Shown here: positions 34,859 to 44,563 of the stretch, in pieces | How the letters are laid out: every line of letters starts with the position of its first letter | How positions within the stretch are numbered: the first letter of the stretch is position 1 | The notes under the pieces: generated by a model | What the model was told of the DNA's origin: nothing | The model's input: only the letters and a program-made list of their open reading frames with translations | The model's database searches: none | Origin: Atherinomorus stipes | Taxonomy: Eukaryota; Chordata; Actinopteri; Atheriniformes; Atherinidae | Assembly: GCA_023101725.1 (NCBI GenBank) | Contig: JALJCO010001315.1 | Coordinates: 62,001 to 126,000, forward strand | Reading direction: 5' to 3' | Length of the DNA: 64,000 bases | Made by a program: the position numbers and the translations under genes

Positions 34859-36116
34859 AGGTAGAGTCTGAAGTTCCCCCAGTGAAAATAAACGTTAGAC
34901 TTGAGCAAGTGAAATCTGTCTCAAACCCCGCCTTTGGGCCTCTACTCGCGGGCCATGGTGCGTTCAAATGCAACTCTCTCTCCCCATGCCTGTAATTCAC
35001 TCTTTTTATATTATTTTGGTGTGTTCGGGACATTTCTGGGTGGAGATTTCTGTTTATATGGCCAGCCAATGACAGAGCTAAGGGCATGACGCTGTGTGGA
35101 AATAAGCTCATGATTGGAGCAGATGCTAGTCACTCAAACTCTCGAAGGGAAAAAAAAAAAGAAAGAAAAAAACAGCAGATGCACCAAAGAAAAGGTAAGA
35201 GTTTGAGACAGTGCACTTTGGAAAACCAGGGTTAATATTGGTTTGGCTTTTACCCGCTTCTGAGCTCTGAAGGAGAGGCTTGAAGCCAAGCGGCAACCTC
35301 AACTTGCCAACTATGATGCCACCCGGAAAAAGTCATTTTTTGTAGTTCTCCCTTCATCCGCTAGGGGCTGGCTGCAAGACTGAGCAAATCCCCATAGGCT
35401 CACATGTTAAAAACGCCACCTTCACCGCAGAAATAAACATGTTTACAGCCTGGTCCAAAAAATCATTCTAGGTTTAATAGGTCAAGTTTACCTTCTTGTC
35501 AACTGTGAGGGGGGTGAATTTTTTTATAACTCATTCATTAAAATGTTATTTAATCTTCAAATTACACATAATTAAGGCCGTGTCCATATGATTGACGTGC
35601 GGCAGACTGGAAGCCCGGCCTGCCAACTAGCTCCTAGTTAGCTCCTTCTTTGCTCTCAGTAAGGTCTCAGTTTGTAGCAGAGTCGCACAACGGCGGTTTT
35701 TAGTCAGCGAATAGCAAGTCTAACTGTGTCTTACCTTAACCATGCCGCTTAAGGGGCTTATCTTTGTTAGCTCCTGTTAGTTTCGAGTTAGCTCGGTTAG
35801 CGTTTAGCCCAGAGTACGTCAGCTGTCAATCTTTTGCCCCGCGGCCGCACTGTGCCCATTTTAGTATTTTCCGGGAGTTACGACACATGTGACACGGCAA
35901 GATGGCAACGGTAAGATACCCCCAAGTGGCTTCATTTTTGCTCTTCAGAAACCAATGGGTGACGTAGCGGAGAGTTCATCCCTCTCTCTTAACGGTCTAT
36001 GCTTGAAGCTCAATAGACTGAAGAACGAGGTGGCCATTAGCTTGAGAGAGAGGGGCGCACAGTTTGAATACTGTTGTTTGCAAACAGAAATGCTGGAGGA
36101 ACTTCAGACTCTACCT
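34859..36116. mobile_element. TTAA-flanked non-autonomous element, perfect 19-bp TIR, 1258 bp
   Basis: TTAA (34855-34858), then AGGTAGAGTCTGAAGTTCC; the exact reverse complement ends at 36116, followed by TTAA (36117-36120). The interior includes a copy of repeat family C (about 35285-36000), either captured or part of the element. No transposase was found. The perfect ends suggest fairly recent activity. Confidence 0.85.
35285..36010 (+). repeat. Interspersed repeat family C, longest copy
   Basis: Shares an ordered series of segments with 61800-62410, and parts of it with 48290-49208 and 26120-26350. Landmarks are TCCGCTAGGGGCTGGCT, GAGCAAATCCCC, AGTTTACCTTC, GATTGAC.TGCGGCAGACTGGA, CTCAGTTTGTAGCAGAGT, TTTAGCCCAGAG and CTGTCAATC. 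No protein frame is conserved between copies. The class is unknown to me. Confidence 0.75.
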
Positions 36117-36195
36117 TTAAACAATACCAAAAGCCAATGATGTGATAAAATATAAAAGTAACAATCTTTGAAAGAGTTTAGTTTTTTAAACTTAA

Positions 36196-36735
36196 AGCAA
36201 CACTTACCGATGTTGCATTCTTACACTATTTTTCTAACAGGGTAAAATGCTATGAATGAGGTAATGGAACTCTAAAATACAAGACAGACCCACCATTAAT
36301 CAAAATAAAATATTATTCCAATCTCTAAATGAAAACTCCAACCAATCCTTGAAGTGGGGTGCACCTCTAGGATTGTCCAACGGACCTGCCTGTCAGACCT
36401 TTGATTCTGCATTGGGAGGTGGAGGGAATGAAGGGGTGTGTCTTAGGAGTGAGGCGGGACTGTTTATATTCAAATAATCTTTTTTTTTTTTTTTTTTAAA
36501 GATTTTTTGGGCACTAGTGGCCTTTATATGACAGTATATACAGGAAAGGGGCAGAGAGAGTGGGGAGCGACATGCAGCAAAGGGACCTGGACCGGGAATC
36601 GAACCGGGGCCGACTGCGCTGAGGAACTGTAGCCTCTGTTCATGGGGCGGCTGCTCAACCAACTGAGCTAATCACCGCCCCATATTCAAATAATCTTGCT
36701 GTGCTTTCTGAAATGCAAGATCGGTAAAGGTTGCT
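36196..36735. mobile_element. TTAA-flanked MITE interrupted by a SINE
   Basis: TTAA (36192-36195), then AGCAACACTTACCGATGTTGCATT. The right end is AATGCAAGATCGGTAAAGGTTGCT (to 36735), then TTAA (36736-36739). The ends are inverted repeats with a few mismatches and one-base gaps. Without the SINE and one copy of its duplication the element is about 324 bp. It is a separate sequence family from its neighbours. Confidence 0.8.
36482..36681 (-). mobile_element. tRNA-derived SINE with perfect 16-bp target-site duplication
   Basis: On the minus strand it starts GGGGCGGTGATTAGCTCAGT. It has an RNA polymerase III A box (TTAGCTCAGTTGG) and a perfect B box (GGTTCGATTCC), then a body and an A-rich tail, which appears on the + strand as the T-run at 36482-36498. 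ATATTCAAATAATCTT flanks both sides (36466-36481 and 36682-36697). The intact boxes and duplication indicate a young insertion. It is not a functional tRNA gene. Confidence 0.93.
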
Positions 36736-37177
36736 TTAAGTAATCATGAGATGTGCATTTTATATTCCAGTGTGGCTTGTCATTAGTTTCTGGAGATGAA
36801 TAACAGTTTAAATTAATGCTCCGATGTAAAAAAAAACAAACAAAAAAAAACAAGTCAGAATATAATACTTAAGAGATCTCCAAATAACATAGGACATCAT
36901 TACCTTAGATGACTGTCCAATGTTGTAAATCCAAATATTCACACTGCTTTCCATGCTAACATATAGGAGGGACTCGCCCCCCAGGTAATGGGGGTGCCGC
37001 AAGATGGTGCAACACAGAAAACGCTGGTCAGATCAGTCTGTACAAGTAGTTATGTATTGTATTAGTTTGTCCTCCTGTTGGCACATTGCTCAAATGGATA
37101 TTCAAATTTATTTGAATTATTTGTTCATTTTAGAGCAAATATTTGAACATCATTTTGGAGCAATTTTGACAGCCCTA

Positions 37178-37665
37178 CTGATCGATGAGAGTGATTCATT
37201 GGTTAGAGTAATACTGCGTACCGGAAGCTGGGCACACTCGTCTGACTTTTACAGCCCATCATTCTTCTAGCAGTTAGCGACATTTAGACAACGGCATCCA
37301 ATTTACAGTACTTGCGTTTGTGACATGATGGGGGAATCTGTACCTGCTGTCTGCTAAACACCGGAGTGGCTCGTGCACGCTATTCTGTGGCCGGGGGCAG
37401 GGAACTGTAAACCTAGCTTTCTGAAATGCCAAAATATCTTCGATCGACCCGTCGATCAGAGTCCAATCAATGTTTACATCCATGCGAGTGCTGCTGGTGC
37501 CGGTGCTACAAACAATTCTGTAACCCTTCAGAATCAGTGTCTCTTCCGGGGCGACGTCATGAAATGGGCGTAAAACATGCTGCAATTGGTCGAGAGCTCT
37601 GTGGTTCAGTACCGTCAGCCATCTTACTTCCGTGTTGTAAATTAGACACATAGAAATACTGATAT
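37178..37665. other. Unassigned segment inside the nest
   Basis: Higher GC than its surroundings, with CpG dinucleotides (for example GATCGACCCGTCGATCAG near 37441). A 172-codon antisense frame (37274-37792) crosses its right boundary and shows no domain. It is probably another repeat whose ends I could not pair. Confidence 0.4.
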
Positions 37666-37669
37666 TTAA

Positions 37670-38347
37670 AGGTTGAATATGGAATACGGACAGAACAGTG
37701 AAATCACTTGTGTCTAGGTTGTAGTTGCAACGGCAGAAAATTAACTCCAGCCGCTGGGATGTCAGGCTCGCTGCCGACACGTAAGTGTCCAACAGTCTGC
37801 AGCATGTTCAACAAGTAACGCAGAGGAGTTTATAACTGACAGCTAACATTAGCCAGATTATCAAACAAGCTAGCTTACCAATCCGGGAGGAAAGTTGCCA
37901 TTTCCGTGTTTTGACTCGGTGGAAAATGTTTATGTGGGTCCTTTTAGTGTAGTCTTCACCTAAATTTACTCCAGGTTTTGCTCTTCTCAGATCACTCCTC
38001 CTCAGAAACGTATAACAACATCTCCAGGGCTCTGAAGCAGCTGCTTCACTCGTCATCTCCACTGTTTCCTCCTGTACCAGCCTGACTGTGCCCAAAATAT
38101 TGTTTCCACACAGAGATCGTATTTGGCAACTCGCAATGGCCACGTGTATTGGCTTACAAACGTAAATATAATGCCATTATCGAACCCGTTAAAATTTAAT
38201 TTATAATTATTTTTAGGCTAAATATAATTTTTCTAGGAAATGTTGTCCTTTCATTCTGTAACTACCCCCCCCCCCCTCCAAACGACCTGTGGAGGTATTA
38301 TTTTTAAAAAAATATAGCTTTTAATAAAAATGTTACATATTTAACCT
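37670..38347 (+). mobile_element. TTAA-flanked non-autonomous element, 678 bp (complete copy)
   Basis: TTAA (37666-37669), then AGGTTGAATATGGAA; it ends TTACATATTTAACCT, then TTAA (38348-38351). The ends match at 13 of 15 positions when inverted. Relatives are at 57634-58300 (same orientation, full length) and 25724-26118 (opposite, truncated). An antisense frame of 111 codons (37808-38143) is interrupted in the other copies, so I do not read it as a gene. Confidence 0.85.
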
Positions 38348-38452
38348 TTAACACCAAATTAGTTTCTATAGTAGCGATGGGAACATATTTAGCCTAAAAA
38401 TGCCTGTATTTGGCTTTTGGCACGTTTGAAAAGCATGATACAGCTCCTTTAA

Positions 38453-38621
38453 GGCTCTTTCAGATAGGACGTGGTTTCGCTGTGCTAACCGCGGGCACAG
38501 ACGTCAGCGGTACCTCGGCGGCATGCGCCCACCTCGTGCGCCGTTGAGCTCCGCAGCATGGCGGAACGCGCTGCGCCGCGGTACCAGCCGCCTGCGCTTT
38601 GCGCATCCTATCTGAAAGGGC
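38453..38621. mobile_element. GC-rich palindromic MITE, 169 bp, TTTAA flanks
   Basis: TTTAA at 38448-38452 and 38622-38626. The ends are GGCTCTTTCAGATAGGA and its near-exact inverse TCCTATCTGAAAGGGC. The interior is very GC- and CpG-rich and itself largely self-complementary (GGTACCTCGGCGGC against GCGCCGCGGTACC). PIF/Harbinger or another TTAA-targeting family would fit. Confidence 0.75.
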
Positions 38622-38650
38622 TTTAACACTCCACAACACATCAGTCGTTT

Positions 38651-39092
38651 ACTAGCCTGACACACCAGCCTGATGTATGAGATACATAGCAAGTCAGTCT
38701 GGGTTCCGTCCATTGGAAACTGATATACACTCCAGTAAAAAATTGAAGAGGCAGGACTTTACAATACACCTTTTTTGGTGACTCAGTTCTCTAACCCTAA
38801 ACAGTCAGAATGGCGGCCGCAGAGAAGCGACAACTTATTAATGCCCTTTCTGATGTCCTACATGAGCTGCACATGTCCTTAAAACTGCAACAACTTGCTG
38901 CTCTGAGGGCTTTCCTCTTACAAACAGACGTTTGTGTCACTTCTGTGTTTCTCTGATTGGTTCTCTCTAGTTCAGTTGTTGTTCCTGTTAGTCCCGCCTC
39001 TCGTCTCAAATCAGTCTTCAACGGAGGGATCCCAGACTGATGTGCAGTGTATCTCTTATATGGCGTTAGTCAGGCTGGTGTACCAGGCTAGT
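38651..39092. mobile_element. Inverted-repeat element, ~440 bp, ends CTAGCCTG...CAGGCTAG
   Basis: The left arm begins ACTAGCCTGACACACCAGCC. The right arm is its inverse (GGCTGGTGTACCAGGCTAGT) and complementarity continues about 75-80 bp, through AGTCAGTCTGGG/CCCAGACTGAT and GACTGAT/ATCAGTC. A related arm is at 25088-25195. I cannot define the target-site duplication. Confidence 0.75.
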
Positions 39093-39450
39093 GGTTAACC
39101 ATAGTTGCGAGAATTACACAAAATAACAATCACAAAAAGACATATCTAGAGAGCACATCTGTACACACGGTGCAGTTGTCCAAGGAGCAGTTCAGGAAGC
39201 TTCAAACATCGTGCCTGCCAAATATTGCTGTCATGACGCCCAAGCGTGTTGTTCTGTATGCTATTGGGTCATTGAATAACTTGCCTTTCACGATAAAATA
39301 TCTGTTGTTGGTCTTGGATTTTGCTGAATAAGTTTTTAAATAAATACAGCTTATACTCCAGTGCAACTTGCTCTGTTCCTCTTCATGGCACATTTTTTGA
39401 CTGATGCCACTTATACTTTGAAGCAACTTATAGTCTGGAAACTTCAATAC

Positions 39451-41866
39451 ATACAAATAATAAAAGTGTAAGCCTATACAATTTCAAAGAAGCACCCTTC
39501 AATCATTTCTAACATCTACAGTAATTCAGGTAAAGATTGTTAATCTGACCAACCTTCTGTAAAAATGGTTACAACTTGATGAATCATTCCCCCGTGGCTG
39601 TAACATTTAAGGCCCATTGGTTCAACTAATGTGAAATGACCCAAAAATCCTTCCAGTTGTAAGTAACTTGCATTTCACTACGAACACCTCCACTGAGCAC
39701 AATTACAAAGTATACAGTTTGTGTTAGTCAGCTGTGACTAGGTGGAAAAGTGATTAAGTACCTACTTACAAATGACATTGTTTAAGGAAAAAAAAAAAAA
39801 GAAACGAAAAAGCCGGGAACTATAAGGGGCTAGGCTTTAAAAATAAATATGTTTACTGTTTTTTGGTGCTGATGCATCCATTTTTACCAAAAAGTTTGAT
39901 TAATAGACATATTAAATCAGTGCTGGAGTAAAACAAGGCATCTGAGGCATACGGTGTAGATCCCCGCAGCAGCATCATCACCCCCTCCCCAGTCTGTACT
40001 AAAACAAATAACATCTGCTTCTGTTAACACCACCTTCACCGCAGCTGTGTTGATTTCCCATAATCCCCAAAGAATATAAATCCAACAGTAGTAATGCTTC
40101 CACGAATGTCAGAAGTGTTTCATCAATAAGCTGAGAATTTGTTTATGCCAAGGCTTTTATTCATAAAAGGAAAGCAGGGGCATTTTGTAGTCTGCATTGG
40201 GCAACAAGTAACTTTCCTTCTAATCCTTGGAATGCCGTGTAAATTTTTGTTTGGAACAGCAAAGAACAATCTCACTGACATACTAAAATCTAATCTGAGC
40301 AGCAAGTTCTGCCATTACATTAAAGGGCATGTATGATGCACCATCCACAGCTGATGTCAAGAAAACACATTCTTATTGTCAGTGACAGTTATGGAACTCC
40401 TCAGTTTTGTTTGGTCAGACACAATAATATATTGAATATGTCACCCAGCTCTGAAAAGATATTGTGATATTTGATGAAAGAAAGCTCATCTGCCAAGAAA
40501 AACAATAGTGGCTGCATGTGCACAAGTGGTGCCCCAGATAACTGTAGCTATGAGGAATTCTTTACAATAAACATGAAACAAAATTATACTAATTCATATA
40601 TTTATTTATTTTCTTTCAGCAGCTGCGCTGATTTGCATGTGCTTAAAGAATATGCTGTAGAAGTGTAATCAGAATTTAAATATGGAAGTATACAGCAAAT
40701 GCATTATTTTTGATTGCATCAGGAATGTCTTTTTTTCCCCCTTTTTTTTCTTTTTTTGTTTACCTGGCTGAACCAGTGAGGTTATATGACTCTGACCTCT
40801 ATTTCTACAATCTGTAGTATGTGGTCATTGCCCCTGCTGCCATCTGTTTTTTTGTTTTTTTTTTTTTGCCTTGAATTCATGCTCAACACTGAAATAATTT
40901 AGCGTGTGTGAATCCTGGTAAAGCTAATCTTAGATAAACTCACCTTTGCCACACCATTCTGATAAGTCTAAAATATACCGGGCATCAGATATAGCATCCT
41001 ATACCGATTTTCGGTTGTGTCTGGCCTCAAAATACAGTGAGGCCATCTTCCAATGCATCATTGTGTGACACCCACTGCTGATTGCATCTCACTGAGCATC
41101 AGCTCCTATTTGTGATGCACTTCCGTGCCTCAACAAGCAGCGAGATCCCAGAGCACTCTGTAAATTGGACAATCAGTAATGGTATTTGATGGCATTAAGA
41201 GTGGAGATGAAAGGAAGGACACTTCTGTTATCAACAGGATAATGGGGCTGCTGCCTTGCACTTTGTGACCAATGAAATGGGACCCAGTTAATTATCCCTG
41301 CCATTAATTAGTCTATCCTATCAAGGAGAAAGGGTTTGCTCTCAGTTGACAACAGGCCATATTATACTGAATTGCTGACCATTCAAATAAAATGGCTTGT
41401 TCAGTTTGATTCTGCATTTAACTAGAAATGAACTGTGGAAGTGCTCCCACTGAATATCAAAGGAATGCCCATAAAATGCTCTGTATATAGCTCTTGATAC
41501 TGAACCACATGTGCTATGGGGGACCTCTGCTGAAAAAAAGGGCAGCAACATCTAAGTCTGTCTTGTGGAGCTTTTGGTAATGGCTCCATTATAAGTTCCT
41601 AAATCTGTCTTATCAGCATTGGCATTATTTTCAATGAGTTTCCAAAAGACAGCTTATTGAAACGTGTGTGGGCAGTCAGACAGCATTGTACAGCCAATGG
41701 CAGCTTTCACTTTTGAATTGCCTTCATTGCTTTACTAAGGTGCTGTCCCATTAGCTTCGTCCATAATTTTGTTTTTGCATTGAATGAGAAACGGCATTGT
41801 TCAACTTTAACCTGTCTTGTTTTACTCTCTATGGTCCTCCATTTTCAAACAAGGCATTATCATTTT
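39451..41866. other. Intergenic DNA without recognisable features
   Basis: AT-rich and unique-looking, with T- and A-rich runs near 39788, 40740 and 40851. I see no gene, RNA or transposon ends. Confidence 0.65.
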
Positions 41867-41947
41867 ACAGGGAGTGCAGAATTATGAGGCAAATTAGTAT
41901 TTTGACCACACCATCCTCTTTATGCATGTTGTCTTACTCCAAGCTGT
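41867..41947 (+). mobile_element. Tc1/mariner terminus fragment (second family)
   Basis: ACAGGGAGTGCAGAATTATG, then GGCAAATTAGTATTTTGACC and CTTTATGCATGTTGTCTTAC, follow the remembered left end of a widespread fish Tc1-like element. It stops where the THAP element starts. GAAAGCCTACTA at about 43059 resembles the continuation, as if the THAP element had landed inside it. Confidence 0.7.
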
Positions 41948-43053
41948 ATGGGTCACCGCGAGCATCCGGAAATTTTCGCCAAATTCGTCATATCCGGTCA
42001 GGTAGAAGGTGAAAACATCGTTGCATAGGGGAGCCATTTGATTACCTGCTTCATTACTCGTCAATCTTCGTTTATTCTACTTTGGAAATACCGAGAATTC
42101 CCGCTGTGTATGGCAGCCATAAACATAACTACCACACGGACAAGAGAATATGTTTTTCCAGTTCCCAAAACAACAAAAAAAGTCCCAAACAACACGGTAC
42201 GTGGCTAGCGGCTTTCAAGCCCATAAATGCTGACAGTTCACGCTGGAAACCATGGAAACATCTAACAATATGTCCGGATCACTTTGTGACCAATAAAAAA
42301 GCATATATTGTGGTGTCACTATTTAAACCCTGTAGTTGTTTTTGTACAGATGATAGAAAACACCATTAAATCAGTGGATGTAGAGAATCACAGCACCGCC
42401 CGCTGTTCCCTTCTCCTCAGGACCACGGATCACGTTCACGTTCATCCAGATTACTGCCATCGATATTCCCACATAACAATAAAAGCAGAAAAAGTGTCAG
42501 AAAAGCAATTGCAGTGTTAATCACTGCACAGTCATAACCAGTAAAATACCAATGAGCTTCTAGCTACCGGTAATTTATAGCTTTATCAATGAGAGTAAAC
42601 TCCTGAGAAGGACATCAAAGAAATACCGCCATTTCTTAAAATCCAGGGGAAAATTAATATTCTATAAAGAATAAATGGTTTGAACACGGGGCTTACCTGA
42701 TGAAACCAAATACATCATGAGATCGGGAAACTGATCATCAGGCCGTTATGTAGGTTCGTCTAACCAGGCTGTAGCAGCAGAAGATGGGCATCACTTAGTC
42801 CAACAGATACTAGTTTTGCTTCGTATCTTCTTCTAGCGTCGGCAGTGAGACTTTCAATATAACTGGACGACATTTCAACATTATTTCAAAGACAGACAGG
42901 TGGAGAAAATTTTTTAAAGAGGGTGCAAAAACCGTTTTTGAGGCTCATAGTCCATCAGATGCTGTTCAAATGTGAAGCATGTTTTCCCCGCTACCCCGCA
43001 GCTTCGTGGTCACGTGAATTGCGGGTTTTTGACGTAGGCTCGCGCTGATCCAT
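41948..43053 (+). mobile_element. TIR element carrying a decayed THAP domain
   Basis: The ends ATGGGTCACCGCGAGC (41948-41963) and GCTCGCGCTGATCCAT (43038-43053) pair at 14 of 16 positions when inverted. The interior is about 1.1 kb and encodes a THAP-like DNA-binding segment on the + strand but no catalytic domain. THAP domains are N-terminal in P-element-type transposases and in domesticated host THAP proteins. The flanking duplication is unclear. Confidence 0.6.
42082..42369 (+). pseudogene. THAP-domain remnant
   Basis: The reading frame contains AVYGSHKHNY, then W-x(15)-W and LTICPDHF, in THAP order (C2CH zinc finger: Cys-x-Cys, Trp, Cys-x2-His-Phe). The initial cysteines are lost (GSH where GCH is expected). 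The middle F-x-F-P motif reads only in the next frame (VFPVPKTTKK near 42148-42178), so a frameshift lies within the domain. The frame has no ATG. A functional protein is unlikely. The identification rests on pattern, not on a search. Confidence 0.5.
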
Positions 43054-44178
43054 CGGCCGAAAGCCTACTATTTGTTTCCAGGTTGATGTGCAATCAGAGC
43101 CAGAAAATATGTTACTGTTCAGTCATTGTTTCTCCGTGCCGCTTTGGTGAGAAATAAGCCGGCCGCTCGCTAAGAAGAGGTCGGATGGGATGCGACATGC
43201 CCGTACAGACAATGGTTTCTTTGACACAGATCGGATATGTACCCGATTCAGTACCACATTTGAAAGTGGCCTGAATCCAATCCAAAAATATCCGATTCAA
43301 TGTGCTGTTCACACAGTCAGAAGCAGATTGGATATGGGTCGTATCGGATTCAGGTCACATTTACCTGCATTGTGAACATAGCCAAAGTTGTATAAATTTA
43401 GTCTTTAAACATTTAGGCCCTGATTTACTATGACTTCAAATAAAGAGTGTGAGTTTGTTTGTGTGGAGATAGTTGTTTGTGCTGTCTCTTCAACGTTTGA
43501 GAGCGATCTAAAAGATTGCTTGCACTTGGTAACAGGCGGATGCAAACAGCAGTATTTAAATAAGGATTTAGCATGTGCTGTTCCTTTGTCATGGAAAGTT
43601 CAGAAGAGCATGTGGTAAATGCAAAATGAAAAATAGTATCTATTGTTTATGATATGTTAGTGCTGGTTATTTTCACTGGGTTTGTGTAGTGTGGGAGTCC
43701 AGCTTCACAAAGCTCAGCAACTTAGAGTAGCATAGGAGTAGCCATGGTCTGTACTGTAGAGAAGATGTCCGCAGGATGATTAAATGAAAAAAAATGTGGA
43801 TTGGCGAAAAGTAAAGGAAAGTAAAAAGCCATAATAATGTCAGCTTTAACTACCATAGTTGCCAATGTTGTGATTCAACTGTCAGAATAAACTGTGATGT
43901 TAATCATTTTAAATTAAATGTATAATGAAAACTTGATGTGTTGCCGCAACCTTATGGAAATGATTTTGACCCAATTCTGTGTCTGTGTTTTGCAGGCAGC
44001 ACTCTTGCAGCCATCAGTGCATGAACCTGCCGGTGAATACTGCTTTTCAGACGTGCCAAAATAGATGAAAAAATTGTGCCCGCCTTCCATTGCACGGTTG
44101 GTAAATCACATTGCATGTATAAAGCTGAGTTGTTTGCATATTCTCCTCCCAATATATATACATATATTTATGTATATG

Positions 44179-44179
<1 letters not shown>

Positions 44180-44246
<67 letters not shown>
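44180..44246. repeat. (AT)n microsatellite, ~65 bp
   Basis: Continuous AT units ending in ATACACGTATATATG. Confidence 0.95.
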
Positions 44247-44248
<2 letters not shown>

Positions 44249-44481
44249 GTATATATGAAGAGCTCATTTGCAAAAACAAATATCATTTAGAAAAAACTGA
44301 GTTAGCTGCTTTAACAAATAAACTCTTCATTTTCTTTTTGAACATTTTCACCAAATCAAGCTCACATGAAGTAGGAGGTTTTAATGATGTAAAATGGAGA
44401 TAGGAGGTTTTGTACCTGACAGCGATAAAAAGCAGTTAACTCTGTCTTTCCACAATGGTGTTTGTTTATTTTGTATATATA

Positions 44482-44483
<2 letters not shown>

Positions 44484-44533
<50 letters not shown>

Positions 44534-44563
44534 GTATATATGTATGTATGTATGTATACATAC
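44484..44563. repeat. (AT)n then (TATG)n compound microsatellite
   Basis: AT units to about 44522, then interspersed TATG/TATGTATG units to about 44560. Peptides such as IYIYIY predicted across it are artefacts. Confidence 0.95.

Larger units (their letters stand above)
33009..37177. mobile_element. hAT-like interval bounded by TAGGGCTGTCAA inverted ends (4.2 kb, with nested insertions)
   Basis: TAGGGCTGTCAA at 33009-33020 and TTGACAGCCCTA at 37166-37177 are exact inverted ends. Both continue into AT-rich subterminal motifs (AATATTCTAAATTTGAATAT on the left, ATATTCAAATTTATTTGAAT on the right). No transposase is readable. At least two TTAA elements and a SINE lie inside. I could not find an 8-bp flanking duplication (AGGAGCTG versus CTGATCGA), so pairing of these two ends as one insertion is plausible but unproven. 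Confidence 0.6.
32536..39450. mobile_element. Nested-insertion cluster between two halves of an older TIR element
   Basis: 32536-32596 (TACTGTATTTTACTGGACAATAAG..., ending GCGACTTATACT) and 39093-39450 (ending GCAACTTATAGTCTGGAAAC and TTCAATAC) are complementary ends of a common fish element whose termini read like TTCCGGACTATAAGTCGC. About 6.5 kb of younger insertions lies between: a Tc1 fragment, a hAT-like interval, several TTAA elements, a SINE and an inverted-repeat element. That the two ends belong to one insertion is inference. Confidence 0.55.

Noticed and set aside
36570..36681. tRNA gene on the minus strand
   Set aside because: Has good A and B boxes but no complete cloverleaf, is followed by a SINE body and A-tail, and is flanked by a target-site duplication.
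37274..37792. 172-codon antisense frame, longest unexplained one outside the cadherin
   Set aside because: Starts in an unassigned repeat-like segment and runs into the TTAA element at 37670; no motif, and the related copy at 57634 does not preserve it.
37808..38143. 111-codon antisense frame inside the 678-bp TTAA element
   Set aside because: Not maintained in the other two copies as far as I can follow by eye; kept only as a question in the findings.
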